The notes under the pieces are model-generated. The model worked only from the letters and a program-made list of their open reading frames with translations. It had not been told where the DNA came from and searched no databases. 64,000 bases of DNA from NCBI GenBank assembly GCA_013399305.1, contig VXAI01000197.1, positions 544,726-608,725 of the forward strand. Reading direction: 5' to 3'. Both the position numbers and the translations under genes were made by a program. Every line of letters begins with the position of its first letter. The first letter of the stretch is position 1. The DNA comes from Rostratula benghalensis (Eukaryota; Chordata; Aves; Charadriiformes; Rostratulidae). Of the stretch, positions 11,770 through 25,514 are shown one piece after another.

Positions 11770-14700
11770 AGAAAGCAAAACAAAATGCAGTCCCAGTGGT
11801 TTGAAGAATTCAGACCAGAACGCAGGAGCCATTTTTTTTTTAGGGAAGGTAAATTAAGCCCTAGAATAACTGACTTAGGTGGGTCTTGGATTCACTATCA
11901 CATCTGAATGCATCACACTTGGATGGAAAGTCCTTCATACATGCCATGAATACATAGGAAGCTACTAGCCAGGTGCCAATATGACTCAGTGATTTGCAGA
12001 GATTCATAAACATCCACCCACTGTTGCTCTGCATTTTGAGAATGTCTCTGGCCTGTGATGTGCAGGAGTACTTGTCAGTTTATCATGACTGCCATGACCT
12101 TTGCATTTAGGAATCATGGATCCCTTCTCTGTCACAACATCCCTAGCTGCCTCTTCCCAGAATATTAAACATGCTAAAAATCAGTCTGTTACTAAGCAGC
12201 CTAATGATGGATTAGGTGCTTACGGCTGTAAATCTTGGCCAGTTCTCATAGTAGACAACAATTGCCATGGCTACTCCTCACTTTCTTTTTTGGGACTCAT
12301 GTTCCACCATCCTCGCACCACTCCAGCCCTCATATGAATGTGAGGGTTGCCTGTGACACTGCATCAAACAAATAGACTGACAGGTTTTACAAATTCCAGC
12401 TCTGTCCTGCTATAAACAACTACAGAAGATGCATGGGCGCTTTGCATTGCATAGCTGATCTTCCTAAAAAAAAAAAAGGAGTGAGGTGTATTAGAGCCAC
12501 CCCATGCAGGGCACTCAGTTGCCAATCTCACACTTGGTGCCCAAAGTCTGCTGCTCCTGCCAGGGGTAGTACATGCTGCTTCCACCACAGTTCTCTGCCT
12601 TCTTTCACTCCAAATCCTTGTTGGCTGGAAGGAAGTCCTGTCTTAGCATTAGTGTGTTGAAATCTGTGGCTTGTGATATACAGAAACTCAATTAGATTAT
12701 CACAGCTGTCCCTGCTCGCATTAAAGTTCATTATTCTAAGCCACTAGGTCTTCTCCCTTGCCCCAGCCTGAACACCTGCATTATTTTCCAGAAGAGCAAA
12801 GCTTACCATGTGTAAATAATAGTTGTAACTCCAGCTTGTGTGTTTTGGTGACTTTTCACAATCTAACACTGTGGTGATTGATTCATTGTAGATGTTATCT
12901 GTAATTCTATTATGCTTTCCAAATAACACTAAACAGCATAATATTATTGAATATACAATTAGATGTGTGTTTTCTACCTAGCTTCTGACTTAGGTAACAC
13001 AAGGTGTAGGGAAAAATTAAAATAATAAATTCAGACTCAGCCAATTTATGAAAGCAGCCAGCCTTGTGATCTGAAGAACTCAGCTTTGGAGTGATTTTAT
13101 TTTTCTGTTTGGTGTTTAACTAAGGAAACTTCCTACAGAGCAATCAAAAGAAGGATCTGCAAGGCACATGCCTTTGTCAGAGGTAAGGGTTCCCTGGCAA
13201 GTCCATGAGGGTTGGTGACCTGTATGAAGAACATGTGCAGGGAAATGCCATGAGAGCTGTGACCCAGCACGATCCCTCCTGATGGATTTTTGAAAACATG
13301 AATTGAAATGCATCAGTCTGAATCTTTAACTTTGAATTAACGCCATTCTCACTTCCAGGTGATTGCCTAGACTTCTGGAATGCACATGACGAGCCTCTTC
13401 CTATGCCTCCTCTGCTAGAGGTACTACAAATTCAGCAAATAGTGATAGCAAAAAAAAAGAACCACAAAATAAGGGAAACTTCTGTTTAGGTTAAAGACGG
13501 TGGTGGCATCTCTTGTAGCTGCATCCCAAGTCATTTGATGGGCTTATTGAAGGAAACTGACTCTGGTAGTGAGGAAAAGGCAGTAAATAAGGAAGAGGGA
13601 AAATGATTACTTAAGAAACTGTTCACGAGTATGCTACTACAAGGCACCTATCTCCATAGATCACAGAAATGTGGATGTGTCAAGACCGTACTTGTTCATC
13701 ATTTGAAAGGAGAGAGTTTATTAAGACTTTAACAATAATGATGATTGTAATGTACAGAACAGATTGTGATTGTTGTGTGTTTCTGGGGAGGAATGAAGAG
13801 GAAGACCAATAGGTGTTTCACCTGATTAAATATCACTATCAACAGGTGTTGATTAATAGGTGCTTGTGGGTGTGCACAAAGCTTATATCAGTAGCTCTCA
13901 AGAGATATTTGTGACTGAATTTAAGGAGATGCTTTGTTAGCTTAGTTTTGAATTTTCAACAGTTTTACTTTTAGCATACAGAAAAGATAATGTTATTAGC
14001 AGTTAGGCATGTAGGAGGAGTGTGTATTTCAGGTTGGAGAATCTGTTGTACAATAATTGAAAAATGAAATAAAATTATTCTTAATGGGCTTGAGAGCTCA
14101 CTTGATAAGAGATTTGATTTTAATACAAATTTAAGAGCTCTGAAGCTTTGACATATTTGAGCAAGTCTTATAGCTCAGCTCTCTCACCGTAGTATTGGTC
14201 TTCTTAGTTTACACCTGTCTCTTTTAGGGCATGAGAAAGAGAAGATCACAGCTGGATAAGGAAAGTATTAAAGGCCTTAGCACTACAGCAAAACCAGGAT
14301 TAAGGCAAACATCATCAACATAAACAAAAGTCCTAGCAGCCTTCTGGGCATAGTGGAAAGGAAATCTTAATTTTTAAATCTTACATTTCTACATATGGCT
14401 AACCTATAGGAATCAGGAAAGATGTCTTCCCTGCCCTCTCTCCCTGCAGACATGTCTTAGCACCAGGAAGAAGCAAGCCTGGTCATGTATTTTACCCTCT
14501 AAATCTTCCTCCTCAGTCCCCATGGGTTGAAAATTCAGACTAAACCTAAGTCAGAAGAGATGTGTGCGGTCCTTCAGTCTGGACAAGCAGGACATGGACA
14601 CCAGGGGCAATACTGCCTTTCCACATCTGCCTTGCAGACTTGGGCAAGGCAAAGTCATCCCACCCAGCCAGTTATCTCTTGCATCTTTACGTATTCCTCT

Positions 14701-17700
14701 AAGGTACATCTTAATTTCTAGCCTGATCACTTCTAGCTTTTAGAATAATTTATAGATAAATAAAGCTATCACGGCATATTGCAGCTAGGGAACAGTCTTC
14801 CTATCCCAGTGATTTGGACAACATTTCAAGACTGCAGGATCTGAAGATCACATTACCATGTCTTCTGCTGCAGTCCCCTGTTCCCAGGTTGACCTGGGTA
14901 TCTGTCAGGCACTTCACTGAGTCATGTGCACACTGAATATGTTTGTGTGTCTGGCAGAAACACTCACCACATTACAAAGACATGCTTGGGAATTGCACAA
15001 ATGCATGTGGCCTGATTCTGTATAGAAGAAAGTCCTGTCACTACATGGGAGAGAACCCTGTCTTTTTAAGTCCATCATTAAAGTAATTGAAAAAATCCAC
15101 CAAACTGTAGGATGGTACTATGACCATTACCTCTTGACAGCCAGCTGTAAGGCTGCATACTCACTGGGAGTGTCTCCACTGAAACACAATCCAGAATTAA
15201 AGAATTGCCAGATCTCCTTCAATTAATAAAGATGTGGACATGGCAGCTAATATATGTATTCATTGTCACTTCTTGCTGTGATGTGGCATTCATTGGATGA
15301 ATCTGATCACAGTCAGATTGTGTGGGGATTTTGCCTGTTTCAAACCTTGCAATGTAATTTTACAATACCATGAATAGTTTACAAAGGAAGTAGAAAATTC
15401 TTTTATTCCTGTCTTATAACATAAAGATCTAGAAGATATTCATTAAATTGTAGGAATGTATCTTTTAAAATGCACCAAAAATGTATTGAGATATTTAACT
15501 AAAGATACATTTAGATATTTACGTATGTATGCATAAAAATTTATCAGAGACTATGATATTATTTATAAACTTTATAGAACTGTGTATTGCATATTATAGA
15601 ATATATAACATATACTACACATATATGTACACGTACTTCTCTATAAATTAAAATGAAACCTGCCACAAGTTAGGCAAGATGTGACCTAATGATTCAGATT
15701 TCCTTATACATACCTACTTTGGTGTTTAGGAGACTTTATAGTGAAGTTCATGGTAGTGGCTACTTCTGGATGCAAAAAGCTAGTTTGTTTGGATCTTGTG
15801 CCTGGGTCAGTATTACTTTACCTTGCATATTCTGCTGATGTACAAAAGTACTGCATAAAACGTGAAATGCTGTGCCACGGACATTGCAGAAATAGATGTA
15901 GAAAGAAACGCTTGAAGTTCTCTCAAGAAGTTGTACGTGAATACCTCTGGTTATAAAACTCTGTAAACTATATTCTGACATGGTATTGACATGGGTCTTG
16001 TGAACAGTGAGCCAGAACATGGGTCACTTGTGCAACCTTTATTGTTTTGGAAGCAATGAAACAGTAGCCTAGCTGAATTTTTCTTTGAGTTGTGTAACAG
16101 CTTATACTTAGACAACAAGAGCCAAATATTTTATTTAGTTATCAAAAGTATATTGTGTTTATATATTGTTCAGAGGACATGGGCTAGAAATCCCTACTGA
16201 CAACGTGAGTATGCTATGTTAGATGGTGCCCAGCAGCCATAGAAACGTGCCCTGTAGGTCTTGCATTCAAATAGATTTAAAAGCCAGAAAGCATCTCTGC
16301 AGTGAAGTAGCCTGATACTACGTGCAATACATGCTCAATATCTGTATCCCATAACAGTGCACTCATTTCAGCACCAAACCCATCATTTCTGAATGAGCTA
16401 TGGCATAACTTTTAGAAATATTCAATCCTGAATCAAGCCTTTCAGTGATGGAGAACACTCCAGCTGTTAGCTGTCAAAATAGATTAAAAAACCCCATAGA
16501 CTTTGTTTCTAGACTTAGTTCATTCACATTTTACTTCTGATCACTGAACCTCGCTGTGTCTTGCTCTCTTGAACAGAAGGCCTATTTACTATCAGGGGTC
16601 TATTCCCCATATAGGTATCTTTAGATGGAAAGCAGGTCACTTAATTCCTCTTGGATAAATATCATAAGTGTTTCTCAGCTAGAGCCTTGCTTGGGCAGCT
16701 TCAAGGGCTGTCTACCAGCACCATAATTAGGCAAAGGGGAAACCAGGCAGGCAGGGATGGAAACACAGCTAATGGGGAGCTGAAATTATTGTTCATAAAG
16801 TATCATCAAAATTAGATTGCACCTTCTGAGCCCAGGTTTTTGGGTGTGCCCATCAGATGAAGGCCTGCATCACCAAGCTGCTACATACTTTGGCGTGACA
16901 GACCACTCTCTTACCCCCACGCCCTGTGGAACAATGCTGGGGCTTTTTCCTAAAAGACAGATCCTAAATGTATTCAAATACAATGTGTTCTAAGGAGCCT
17001 AAGAGACTCTACAATGCCACTTGGACTTCCTATTAATCTATTGTGTTATTTAACCTTTCCCTCCAAATTTCAGAGGGGTTTTGCTGACTCCTGTGTCATG
17101 TGTGATAAGGAAAGAGGAGAAAACAAGTTTTAGGTTGGGTTTTTTATTGTGCTGTCAGGGCATGAACAAGTAAGATGTAAACACTTCTCTCCCATCTCTG
17201 TTTCCTGAGTAGAGCCTTGAAAACAGTCTTTCATGCCTTTCCATGATTTGAGGAACACAAAAGTAGCTGTACCTCAAGCTTTCTTCCTGTTCCTTTCTTA
17301 ATCATGCTCATCTCTGCTCTGCAGGCCTTAGAGATGCATGATGAATGCTGACAGTGACTTCGTAACACAAAAATTAACAGTTGTCTAACATCCTGGGAAT
17401 CTGCAATGATAATCAACTGAAGACTTTTGATATAGTAAGGCTTGAAGGGAGATTAGCACAGGTTTGACAAACCTTTCAATTGATTAAAATGATAAGCAGA
17501 GAAAGAGTGATCTGCTTCCAAAATCCTACAGCTCAGTGGCCAGAGAAGTATACACAGTATATTTTCTAAACCCCCCAGTTACTAAGAAGCTTTGACTAGT
17601 ATCTCCCATGCGCATTACTTCTCCCTTCGGAAATACAAGGTGTGCAGGTTTTGAACTGACAGACCAAGAGGCATAATGATGTCTATAGCAGTTTTGTGTT

Positions 17701-18795
17701 CTCCTGTAGGGAGAGCATCAGACAGAGCATATGTAGCAGATAAAAAGATCAGACAGCTGCTGTAGGTTTGCATGTCAGAAAATCAGCTCTGGTTGTTTAG
17801 GTATCAGAGAAAAAAACCCAGACGATTTATTTGCATCTCTGTGTTTAAAATACACACTAATTTGGGCCACCTTTTAAAATTATATGCCAAGGACAGAACA
17901 TTCTCAGTAGCATCAGTACCCCTTTAGATTTGCAATTTTCCTTTTCAAAACGGTGAATTTTAGATACACAAATGGTCTGGTTTTAAAGCACTGTTGAGCA
18001 GAAACATACAAAAATGCAGAATAAATGCAAACCTAGTGTCATGCAGACACTCCTGAGAAAATGGGTAGTGCAGACCTTTAAAAACATAAAGCTACAGGAG
18101 AGAAAATTTAATTAGGGAGCACCCTGGTAGTCAATTACTGAAAGGAAAAACTTAAATCTGATGATGCATGCACAACTATGAGAACAGTCATAAAATTTAT
18201 TGCTCATCCAGTCAGAAGAAACGTTTTAGAACTGTTATTGTCCTGTGTGTCTTACTGACTATATAGCATGTACCTTCAGGACCCGTGGGCAATATGCAAG
18301 TGGACGTCTATATACCACAGTGAAGAGGGAAGAACAAAACCCTAGGCTGACAGATGTACAAATTTGGTGCTATTTTGTGTTGTTCTGTGTGTGGTTGCTC
18401 TAGAAATACAGGATCCATTGCAGATTGAATTTTTCTCTGAGTGTGTTTTTTGCTCAGCTATCTGCTGTGCTTCTGGTTCAGTTCATACTGGTAGATATTT
18501 TTCCCTGTGGAATGTAGAAACACTGCCAGTGGGGAGGACTCCTTGTGTAGTGCTGCACAAATGCACACCCCAAAAATAGTCTGCAATTCAAAAATTGCAA
18601 AATTCAAGAGAAAGCACAGGTGTAGACAATGAAACACAGTGAATAATGAGCTAGTATTTGACAGAGTAAGAGGTAAAAATCTTTGCTGTTGTCAAGGGTT
18701 TAGTTTTCTTTGAAATAATCAACTCGAAGAACTGAAAAGGGAGATGTTAACAAGGGAAATGAAGTAGATCTGATGTATTTATCGGTACTGTGAGA
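11770..18795. other. Long unrecognised stretch
   Basis: About 7 kb without a recognised gene or clear repeat. Local notes: an A11 run near 12469, an LTR-like TGTCAAGACC motif followed by AGAGAGTTTATTAAG at about 13678-13725 that I could not close into an element, and a very AT-rich block with TATATA-type words at 15,430-15,650. Open frames up to 86 codons (15760-16020, minus) show no domain. Confidence 0.45.
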
Positions 18796-20146
18796 GGGTA
18801 GAAAGGAGGACCCTGGGACCTACCGACCTGTCAGTCTCACATCTGTGCCTAGGGAGATCATGGAACAGATCCTCCTAGAAGTTATACTAAGGCACATGGA
18901 CAGGAAGGTGATTTGAGACAGCCATCATGGCTTCACCAAGGGAATTTACTGCCTAGTGTCCTTCTACGATGGAGTGACCACATCAGTGGACAAGGGAAGA
19001 TCCATGGTTGTCATCTATCCAGAATTCTGCAAGGCCTTTGACACTATACTCCACAATAGTCTTTACTCGAAATTGGAGAGATATGGATTTGATGGATGGA
19101 CTGTTTGGTGTATGAGGAATTGGCTGGATGACCACATCAATGATGAATGGCTCAAAGTTCAGATGGACATCAGTGATGAGCAGTGTCCCTCAGGCATCTA
19201 TACTGGCACCAGTACTGTTCAATATCATCATCAATAACATATACAGTGGCATCAAGCGCACCCTCAGCAAGTTTGTGCATGACGCCCAGCCGAGTGGTGC
19301 AGTTGACATGCCTGAGGGATGGGATGCCATCCAGAGGGACCTGGACAAGCTTGAGAAGTGGTCCTGTGTGAACCTCATGAGAATCTTCAAGGCCAAGTGC
19401 AGGATCCTGTACTTGGGCTGGGGCAACCCCTGTATCAATACAGGCTGGGGGGTAAATTACAATTGAGAGCAGGCATGCTAAGAAGGACTTGGGGATGCCA
19501 GTCAAGGAAAAGCTGGACATAGGCTGACAATGTGCATTCACAGACCAGAAGGCAACTGTACTCTGGGCCGCATCAAAAGCACCACCTTGTGGGAGATGAT
19601 TCAGCCCCTCTAGCCTGCTCTGGTGAGACCGCACCTGGAGTACTGTGTCCAGCTCTGAAGCTCTCAGCACAGGAAGGACATGGACCTGCTGGAGAGGGTC
19701 CAAAAAAGAAGGGTCACAAAAATGATGCGAGCACTGGAGGACCTTCCCTATGAGGACAGGGTGAGTGAATTGCAGTTATTAAGCCTGAAGAAGAAAAGGC
19801 TCCAGTGAGACCTTGTTGTGGCTTAAAGAGGGCTTAGAATAAAGATGGGGACAAAAGTTCTAGAAGCCTATTTTGCAACAGGACAAGGGGTAGTGGTCTT
19901 AAACTAAAATATGATAGATTCAGACTAGACAGAGGAAGAAGTATTTTATGATGACGGTGGTGAAACACCGGAACGTGTTGCTGAGATAAGTGGTAGATGT
20001 CTCATCTCTGGAAACATTCAGGGTCATGTTGGATGGTAATCTGAGCAACCCGAACCAGTTGAGGGCAACCCTGCTTATTTCAAGCGAGGCTGGACTAGAT
20101 GGCGTTTATAGGTCCCTTCCAACCCGAACTATTCTCTGATTCTATG
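18796..20146 (+). mobile_element. CR1 LINE, 5'-truncated, with RT and 3' end
   Basis: A 1.35-kb CR1 copy, the longest in the window. It begins inside the polymerase reading frame (GGACCCTGGGACCTACCGACC, just upstream of the 'MEQIL' region), runs through the reverse transcriptase palm and thumb, the conserved C-terminal block and the 3' untranslated region. It ends in two 8-bp tail units, ATTCTCTG and ATTCTATG (20131-20146). The upstream endonuclease and ORF1 are missing, as is usual for CR1. Several frameshifts and stops make it non-autonomous. CR1 copies normally lack target duplications and none was sought here. Confidence 0.95.
18839..19466 (+). pseudogene. CR1 reverse transcriptase fragment, catalytically dead
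   Basis: This is the RT core of the copy at 18.8-20.1 kb. The frame open at 18956-19237 contains [13 protein letters not shown] and then the motif-A region [14 protein letters not shown]1 normally has LDFCKAFD there, so the catalytic Asp has become Glu. The overlapping frame 19128-19466 contains the motif-C region FVHDAQPSGAVD in place of FADD, so one of the two metal-binding Asp residues is lost. The frame must change near 19150-19200, where the GVPQGS-type block is also damaged, and there is a stop (TGA) at about 18914. The encoded enzyme would copy RNA at a nick on the chromosome (target-primed reverse transcription). This copy cannot. Confidence 0.9.
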
Positions 20147-23100
20147 TGCTCCACCCACAAATTAGATCGGTTGCTGTTTATCAGAGCGTTATTCATCTTT
20201 CGGACTATCTAGAAATTATTTTATATAATTGGTTTTTAATATATTTCCAGGTATTCTTTGAATATATCAAATGTGTAACTAAAATCTACCTTGCATATGT
20301 TAGTTAGTTTTTTAGTAGGTTGCATAACCTATTAATTTTGTAACAGTCTTACGAAACCAGCTGTTCAATATCCGATTATGTTGTTTGTTGTTTATGGTTC
20401 CATCATACTCACACATTCAGATTTTTTCTCCTCATATTTATTCCACTCATAACATCTAGACTTCATTTTGTCAATATCTGGTTTAACCAAGCCTTTAATG
20501 CTTCATAATTCATCATCTTTAAGTATCAGCATCCAGGTTGTCATCAGTTTTATCTTCTTATTTACAAGTAATCTTCTATGATTCTTAAAATGACTCCATG
20601 TATTATTTGTAAAAGCCTTGCTGACTTCTCCTGATTTTTTGCTAGAATTATCTCACGGTATCTTCATTTTTTATTTTTTCTACAGGTGTTTTCTCATTGT
20701 GCATGCAGTTACCCAACTATCCCTTACCTAGTTTCATTGATACACTTCACAATCACCTTTCTTACAGTGGACTTTGGCCCAGCTCTTTAACGATCTTCAT
20801 GAGGTCTTGTATTCTTATTTGTGGTAACTTAGCATCTGAGTCATCTTCATGTTCAAATTCAAAATCCCAAGAAGCTCTTGGCACTTCTTAGATTGTGAGC
20901 TGCTGAGACAAGTACTGTGATTGTGCTTTGCTCAATTATTTGTGTTTGGTCCTAAGCTAACAACATGATTATTAATTAAATTTTGCAGAATTTCGGTCCT
21001 CATCTTGCTAATTGGACTGGGATGCTAATGGCTGACCTTCTTTTTAGTCTTTTGCCCCTGAATGAGTCTGTTTTTTAATACAGTGTGTAATGTTACTGCA
21101 TTACTTGTGTAATACAGTGTGTCTTGTTACTGCAGCTGCTTAAGAGGGGTCATGTCTTCATAATAAACAGCATAGGCAGAATTAATTTCTCAGAATTTCA
21201 TTTGCTGAGGGGAATGGGATGGGGATTTCATGTGAATCATTTATAATCTCATCTCCTTGACAGATGTTCATTAATATCTATATCTTAAATGGAAATATTG
21301 TCATATTCTTATTACCTGCTTCCAGACAAGATTTTTATCTGCATGTACATCTCACAGAAGCCAATGTTTTTTATTTGCTCAAAATCTTCCCTTTTCAAAT
21401 GGATGTCCATTAAAATGGACATTTGTTTTACCTTCCCCCAAATTAGAAGCCATGGGTTTCTTTCTTCTGAATTAACCATCACATTGCTTACAACAAGATT
21501 TAGCTGTATGTGAAAAATTCATTAGGTTCTCACACTTTTTGAGCAGATTGCATACTTTGGCGGTTACTCATCTACGACTGCAAGGCTCCAGAAGTAGCTC
21601 AGTCTGTAAAGCTTTCCTGTAAGTCTCCACCAAGACCCCAGGAGCTATCAAGCATCATGCATATCCCTATGGGGTCCCTTTGAGATGCTGGGACAGAGAA
21701 TGAAGATTCAAATACACTGGCAGAAGAGAATAAGCAACAATTTAACATGACTGAAGTAAATATTAACACCTCTTAAAACATGCCATTTTATTTCATATGG
21801 CTTACCTACCTTGCAGTAGAAAGCACTGATTAAGGCAATGGGATTTCAGAAAAGCAGTTTCAGATAATCATGCAAAAAGTAGTATCCCGATACTGTCATT
21901 TAATCCAGTGACTATCTAGTGTAATATATAGAGAGAAAAATCCAAGAGAAAGAGATCCTCGGACTCTGTCACCTTGGCTGAATACCTCACCACTCGATAA
22001 TAAAGCCACACTTCATTTCTTTTGCTTTACTAGCTGTGCAGGGGGTGCGGCTTCAGAGGGTATTTCAGGCCATGCCTTTTCTTGAAGTGACTGTGTTCAG
22101 TGTACATTCTTCAGATTCAGATCCCTCCAACAGGGAAAATTCTGAGTCTCTTTTGGCTAAGACAAGTGGCTCTAGCCATTTGGATACTGGCAAAAAATAT
22201 ATTGGCCCTGTTCCAGTAAACTTTTAAAATTAACATAGCAGCGAAGTTTAGCTAGGCTTACACAATTTTTACTAGATTAGAGATGAGTCTGGGATGACTT
22301 CAGAGCTGCCTAAAGATTTTTAGGAATCTTGTGAGTCAAGCTCTGCAGTGAGGGAGAAAGCCTTCTTGTTCCCTTGCCTGGCAAAGCTGCTTGAAATCTG
22401 CCAAATTTAGGCAACGTGTAGTTGTAGGTGTAGTGTAGGTCCTTGCCCAAAGGAACTAATAAAGCCAAGTCTGCAGACCTGACACAATTAAGGAATTTAT
22501 AGTGACGCTTCCCTAAACTGAGGATGCTGGAAAGGTTGAGGTTCTTGCATTGTTAGTCAACATTTCACTCAGAAAGCGCTTGCATTCTTTAATTTCTAGC
22601 TAAACTTTTCATGCAAATATGACTAAGCAGTACAGCAGGACAAAGAACTCTTTTGTCGGTCTCTAGAACAAAATTTATAAGTAGAAACATTGCTTGCATT
22701 TAAAATATTCTGATGACAAGATTAACTTTTGTAGTAGCAATATATTGTAATATGTTATGACCACAAATCCAGATAGTCTATTAGATAAAGAAAAGCAGCA
22801 TAAACATTTAAGATGAGCAGTAATTCCTAAAAGCACTTTGTAATTGGAAAGAACATGAGATTTATTGATCTGGATGGTTATTTTTGCCAGTGTCTGACGG
22901 TTAGCAATTTCTGCAGGATTTACTGTTATGGAAAATCCCTCTTATTCAGAGAAATATTGGAAGAACTGTTCCACAAAGTAAAGGTCCATTCAAGGATGAA
23001 ATCTTTTTCATCCCACAAGCTGATCTGCTCAGGAGATGTTTTGAGCATTGTCTGAGGTAAGAAAGGTTGGGTGGGCATCCATTCCTGCTTCAGGGAGCAG

Positions 23101-24205
23101 GGTCAGATTTCCAGGGAAATTTTCAGGACTGGCCCATATCGTCCCTTCATTCCCATTGTCAGGAAGATGCTGTCACTCCCTTTGTATCAGCAGAACATCT
23201 CAGGACTCTCTGGTATCTTCGGGGATGTGGCAGCTGGGTGGCTAAGGAGCAATCACCTTAACAGTGCTTGCTCTGCTTTCCTTCTCGCATATCTCACACT
23301 TACCAAGAAAAAGAATGAATTTCTTTTTAATGCTATGGTCATCTTAATGGTCATTACTTACCCCACACCATATTCTTGACAAAGAGGTCTCAATAATTCC
23401 CATCTGTAAAGTGAAGTTCCCATGCTTTTTAGTTATCAATCCTCTTCCTGAATGTGAGACTCCCTTCTGCTTTTTTCTTTGTTAATAAGTCCATTCCTTC
23501 CTTTTAAATGCTGTGACCCACTGACCTTTTCTTTGCCGTGTAATTCTCAAGGAGTACATCAGGACATCCCATTGTCTGAAGATGTCACATATTATTTAGC
23601 TGTTGCAAAGCAGACAGACTGTTTTCTGAAAGATAGGACTCTTCAGTTTTGATTTTTTATGTAATTTTTTGATTGTAAGTCCAGTGTCCCAAAAAGAGTT
23701 AATAAATGTCTGATGTAGCTATTCACTCATAATAAACACTACAAATACTGAGTTGAATGAACTGTTAGGAATTACATAAAGAAGTTGCTCCAGAAATAAT
23801 ACCATGAGAAAGATCACCTCACAGCAGGTAAATTGTAGATGTTTTATTTGGCCTTTCTGAACTTCACATTAATTTTGTTTTATTTCAGTCATACCCATGT
23901 GACTAAATGACTCTTTTTCTATCTTAGCATATTACATTTTGCTGTCATTAAAAGAACACAGGGAATTTTTATATGTGTTGTCTCAAAATATCAAAGTCCA
24001 TCCAAAATGAAAAGAAAAACCAGAATGATTAGGCAGACAAAACTGTCTCATTTATTAGTGCACTTATACAGAAATTTAAAATTACTTGTCCCATTAGAAA
24101 AACACAGATAATTTTTATTTTCCATGTTACATGAGTAAGAGTACCCAGCAGAACTCACCCTGGCTGAATCCTTCACAGACAGATACTTGTTGGTGGGTTG
24201 AGGTG
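20147..24205. other. AT-rich unrecognised stretch
   Basis: About 4 kb with no recognised gene. The first 700 bases are strongly AT-rich and pyrimidine-rich on the plus strand. Open frames at 20697-20891, 21289-21513 and the three overlapping frames at 23048-23379 have no recognisable motif. Confidence 0.45.
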
Positions 24206-24308
24206 GGAAGGACAGACCAGGACCAGGCTGGATGGGGCTTTGAGAAAGCTGGTCTAGTGGGAGGTGTCCCTGCACATGGCAGGGAGGTTAGAACTCGATG
24301 ATTTTATG
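24206..24308 (+). mobile_element. CR1 LINE 3'-end fragment
   Basis: GGCTGGATGGGGCTTTGAG, then CTGGTCTAGTGGGAGGTGTCC and CATGGCAGGGAGGTTAGAACT, is the plus-sense CR1 3' untranslated region just before the terminal hairpin. The copy breaks off after AACTCGATGATTTTATGATG, so the usual AAGGTCCCTTCCAACCC block is missing. It is only about 100 bp long. Confidence 0.85.
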
Positions 24309-24584
24309 ATGGAGACAAAGCCAGACCCTGCTTTAGTAAAATGTCAGCCCAAGCAAGTAGTTCAGTTGATGGCTATGGCCCAGACCCCATCTACACAGTG
24401 AAACTGTCTGGCCTTTGTTTCAAAGGCAATTCTGCATCTGCCTGTAAGGAAAAGTAAGAACAGGGAGAAAAACTATCCTCTGTACTCATGCAGACCTTTT
24501 GAAATACAGTGCCATAAGCTCATCAGCAGTCCTGGACCTCGGCCCTAAAAAATTGCCGGGATGACTCCATAATATAGGGTCAAA

Positions 24585-24720
24585 GGCAAGGCACAGAAGA
24601 AGAAAAAGACATTATCCCCATTTTGCAAATGATAAATTGATGTCCTGCAAACACATGTGACTTGCCCAAAGCGGCACAGAAAGATCTGTGCCAGAGCTAT
24701 GCTGTACTTCAGGTGAAGTG
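24585..24720 (-). mobile_element. MIR/CORE-SINE-like remnant
   Basis: ATTATCCCCATTTTGCAAATGA is followed 30 bases later by GTGACTTGCCCAAAGCGGCACAG and then GTGCCAGAGCTATG. These three blocks occur in the same order and close to the same spacing as the antisense of the MIR core (sense: '...CTTGGGCAAGTCAC...CATCTGTAAAATGGGGATAAT'). This is the clearest of four such remnants in the window. An L2- or LF-SINE-derived origin would also give parts of this pattern. Confidence 0.6.
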
Positions 24721-24869
24721 TGCAAGGCCCAGGCACACTTGCATCCCCACGCTGATTTTTCCACTGTCTAAAGGCACTGAGGAGCCAATAAACTGTATTG
24801 TGGGAAGCTCCTAAGAACAAATAAGTTGGAAGGATGGTAAGTGAATGGGAAGTTGCTCCCACAGACAGT

Positions 24870-25110
24870 TTTGTCTGGAAAAGTCCAGCACGGGGAAAAG
24901 AAACCAAGAAGGAAAGTAAGGCTGATCTAAAGGAAAGTGAAACAAAAGTGGTTTAGAAGTCAAGGGAAGACACTGGGAAAGGAGGAAAGGGAAGGAGGAT
25001 ATAAGGATTTAATAGATCTTCCATGAGTAGAGGAATGGACAGGGAAATAAATTGTTTGGCAGCTGCAACTTTGTTGAAAAGGAAAGAAGAAAAAAGAAGG
25101 TAAAAGTAAG
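24870..25110. other. Purine-rich tract
   Basis: The plus strand is strongly enriched in A and G over about 240 bases (GGAAAGGAGGAAAGGGAAGG near 24975, GAAAAGGAAAGAAGAAAAAAG near 25076), so the minus strand is polypyrimidine. The open minus-strand frames here are products of this composition rather than genes. Confidence 0.6.
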
Positions 25111-25514
25111 ACAAGTCTCTTTCCCAAGGGTGAATGAAAGGGTGCGATTGTGCCTTGATAATATGTCTGTACATTTCGCAGCGAAAGAGAGCCTGATTTG
25201 TCAAGGGTCTGGGTGGGAAAGAAGGGAATGACTCCTAGAGTCATTGTACCCTGTGCTGTCCTGCCTCAGGGGAGCCTACTCAATGGGTGTTGCAACAACC
25301 GTGACATCCTTTCTGCTTTTGGACATCTGCTTCCTTCAAGCCTGCCAGGCTGGGAGATACAGGAAACAGTGGTGGCCAGAGAGCAGGAGAGTTGAGTGAC
25401 AAGCTTTGTAAAGCAGGAATGGCAGAATAAACAGGCAGTGGCTCTCACAGGTGTAGTCTTCCTTCCCAGCCATCAGTGACAAGCAGTTTTAATGCCCAAA
25501 CTTAACACCCGTTC

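Noticed and set aside
13678..13960. Possible third solo LTR (TGTCAAGACC end with AGAGAGTTTATTAAG, resembling an antisense AATAAA plus terminus)
   Set aside because: No matching CA-type far end, no target duplication and no TATA box at the right spacing could be found.
19170..19703. 177-codon minus-strand open frame
   Set aside because: It is the antisense shadow of the CR1 polymerase, which is read on the plus strand.
24545..24907. 120-codon minus-strand frame
   Set aside because: It coincides with the MIR-like remnant and has no protein homology I recognise.
24953..25244. Two minus-strand frames rich in Ser, Phe and Pro
   Set aside because: They are translations of a purine-rich tract, whose complement is polypyrimidine.
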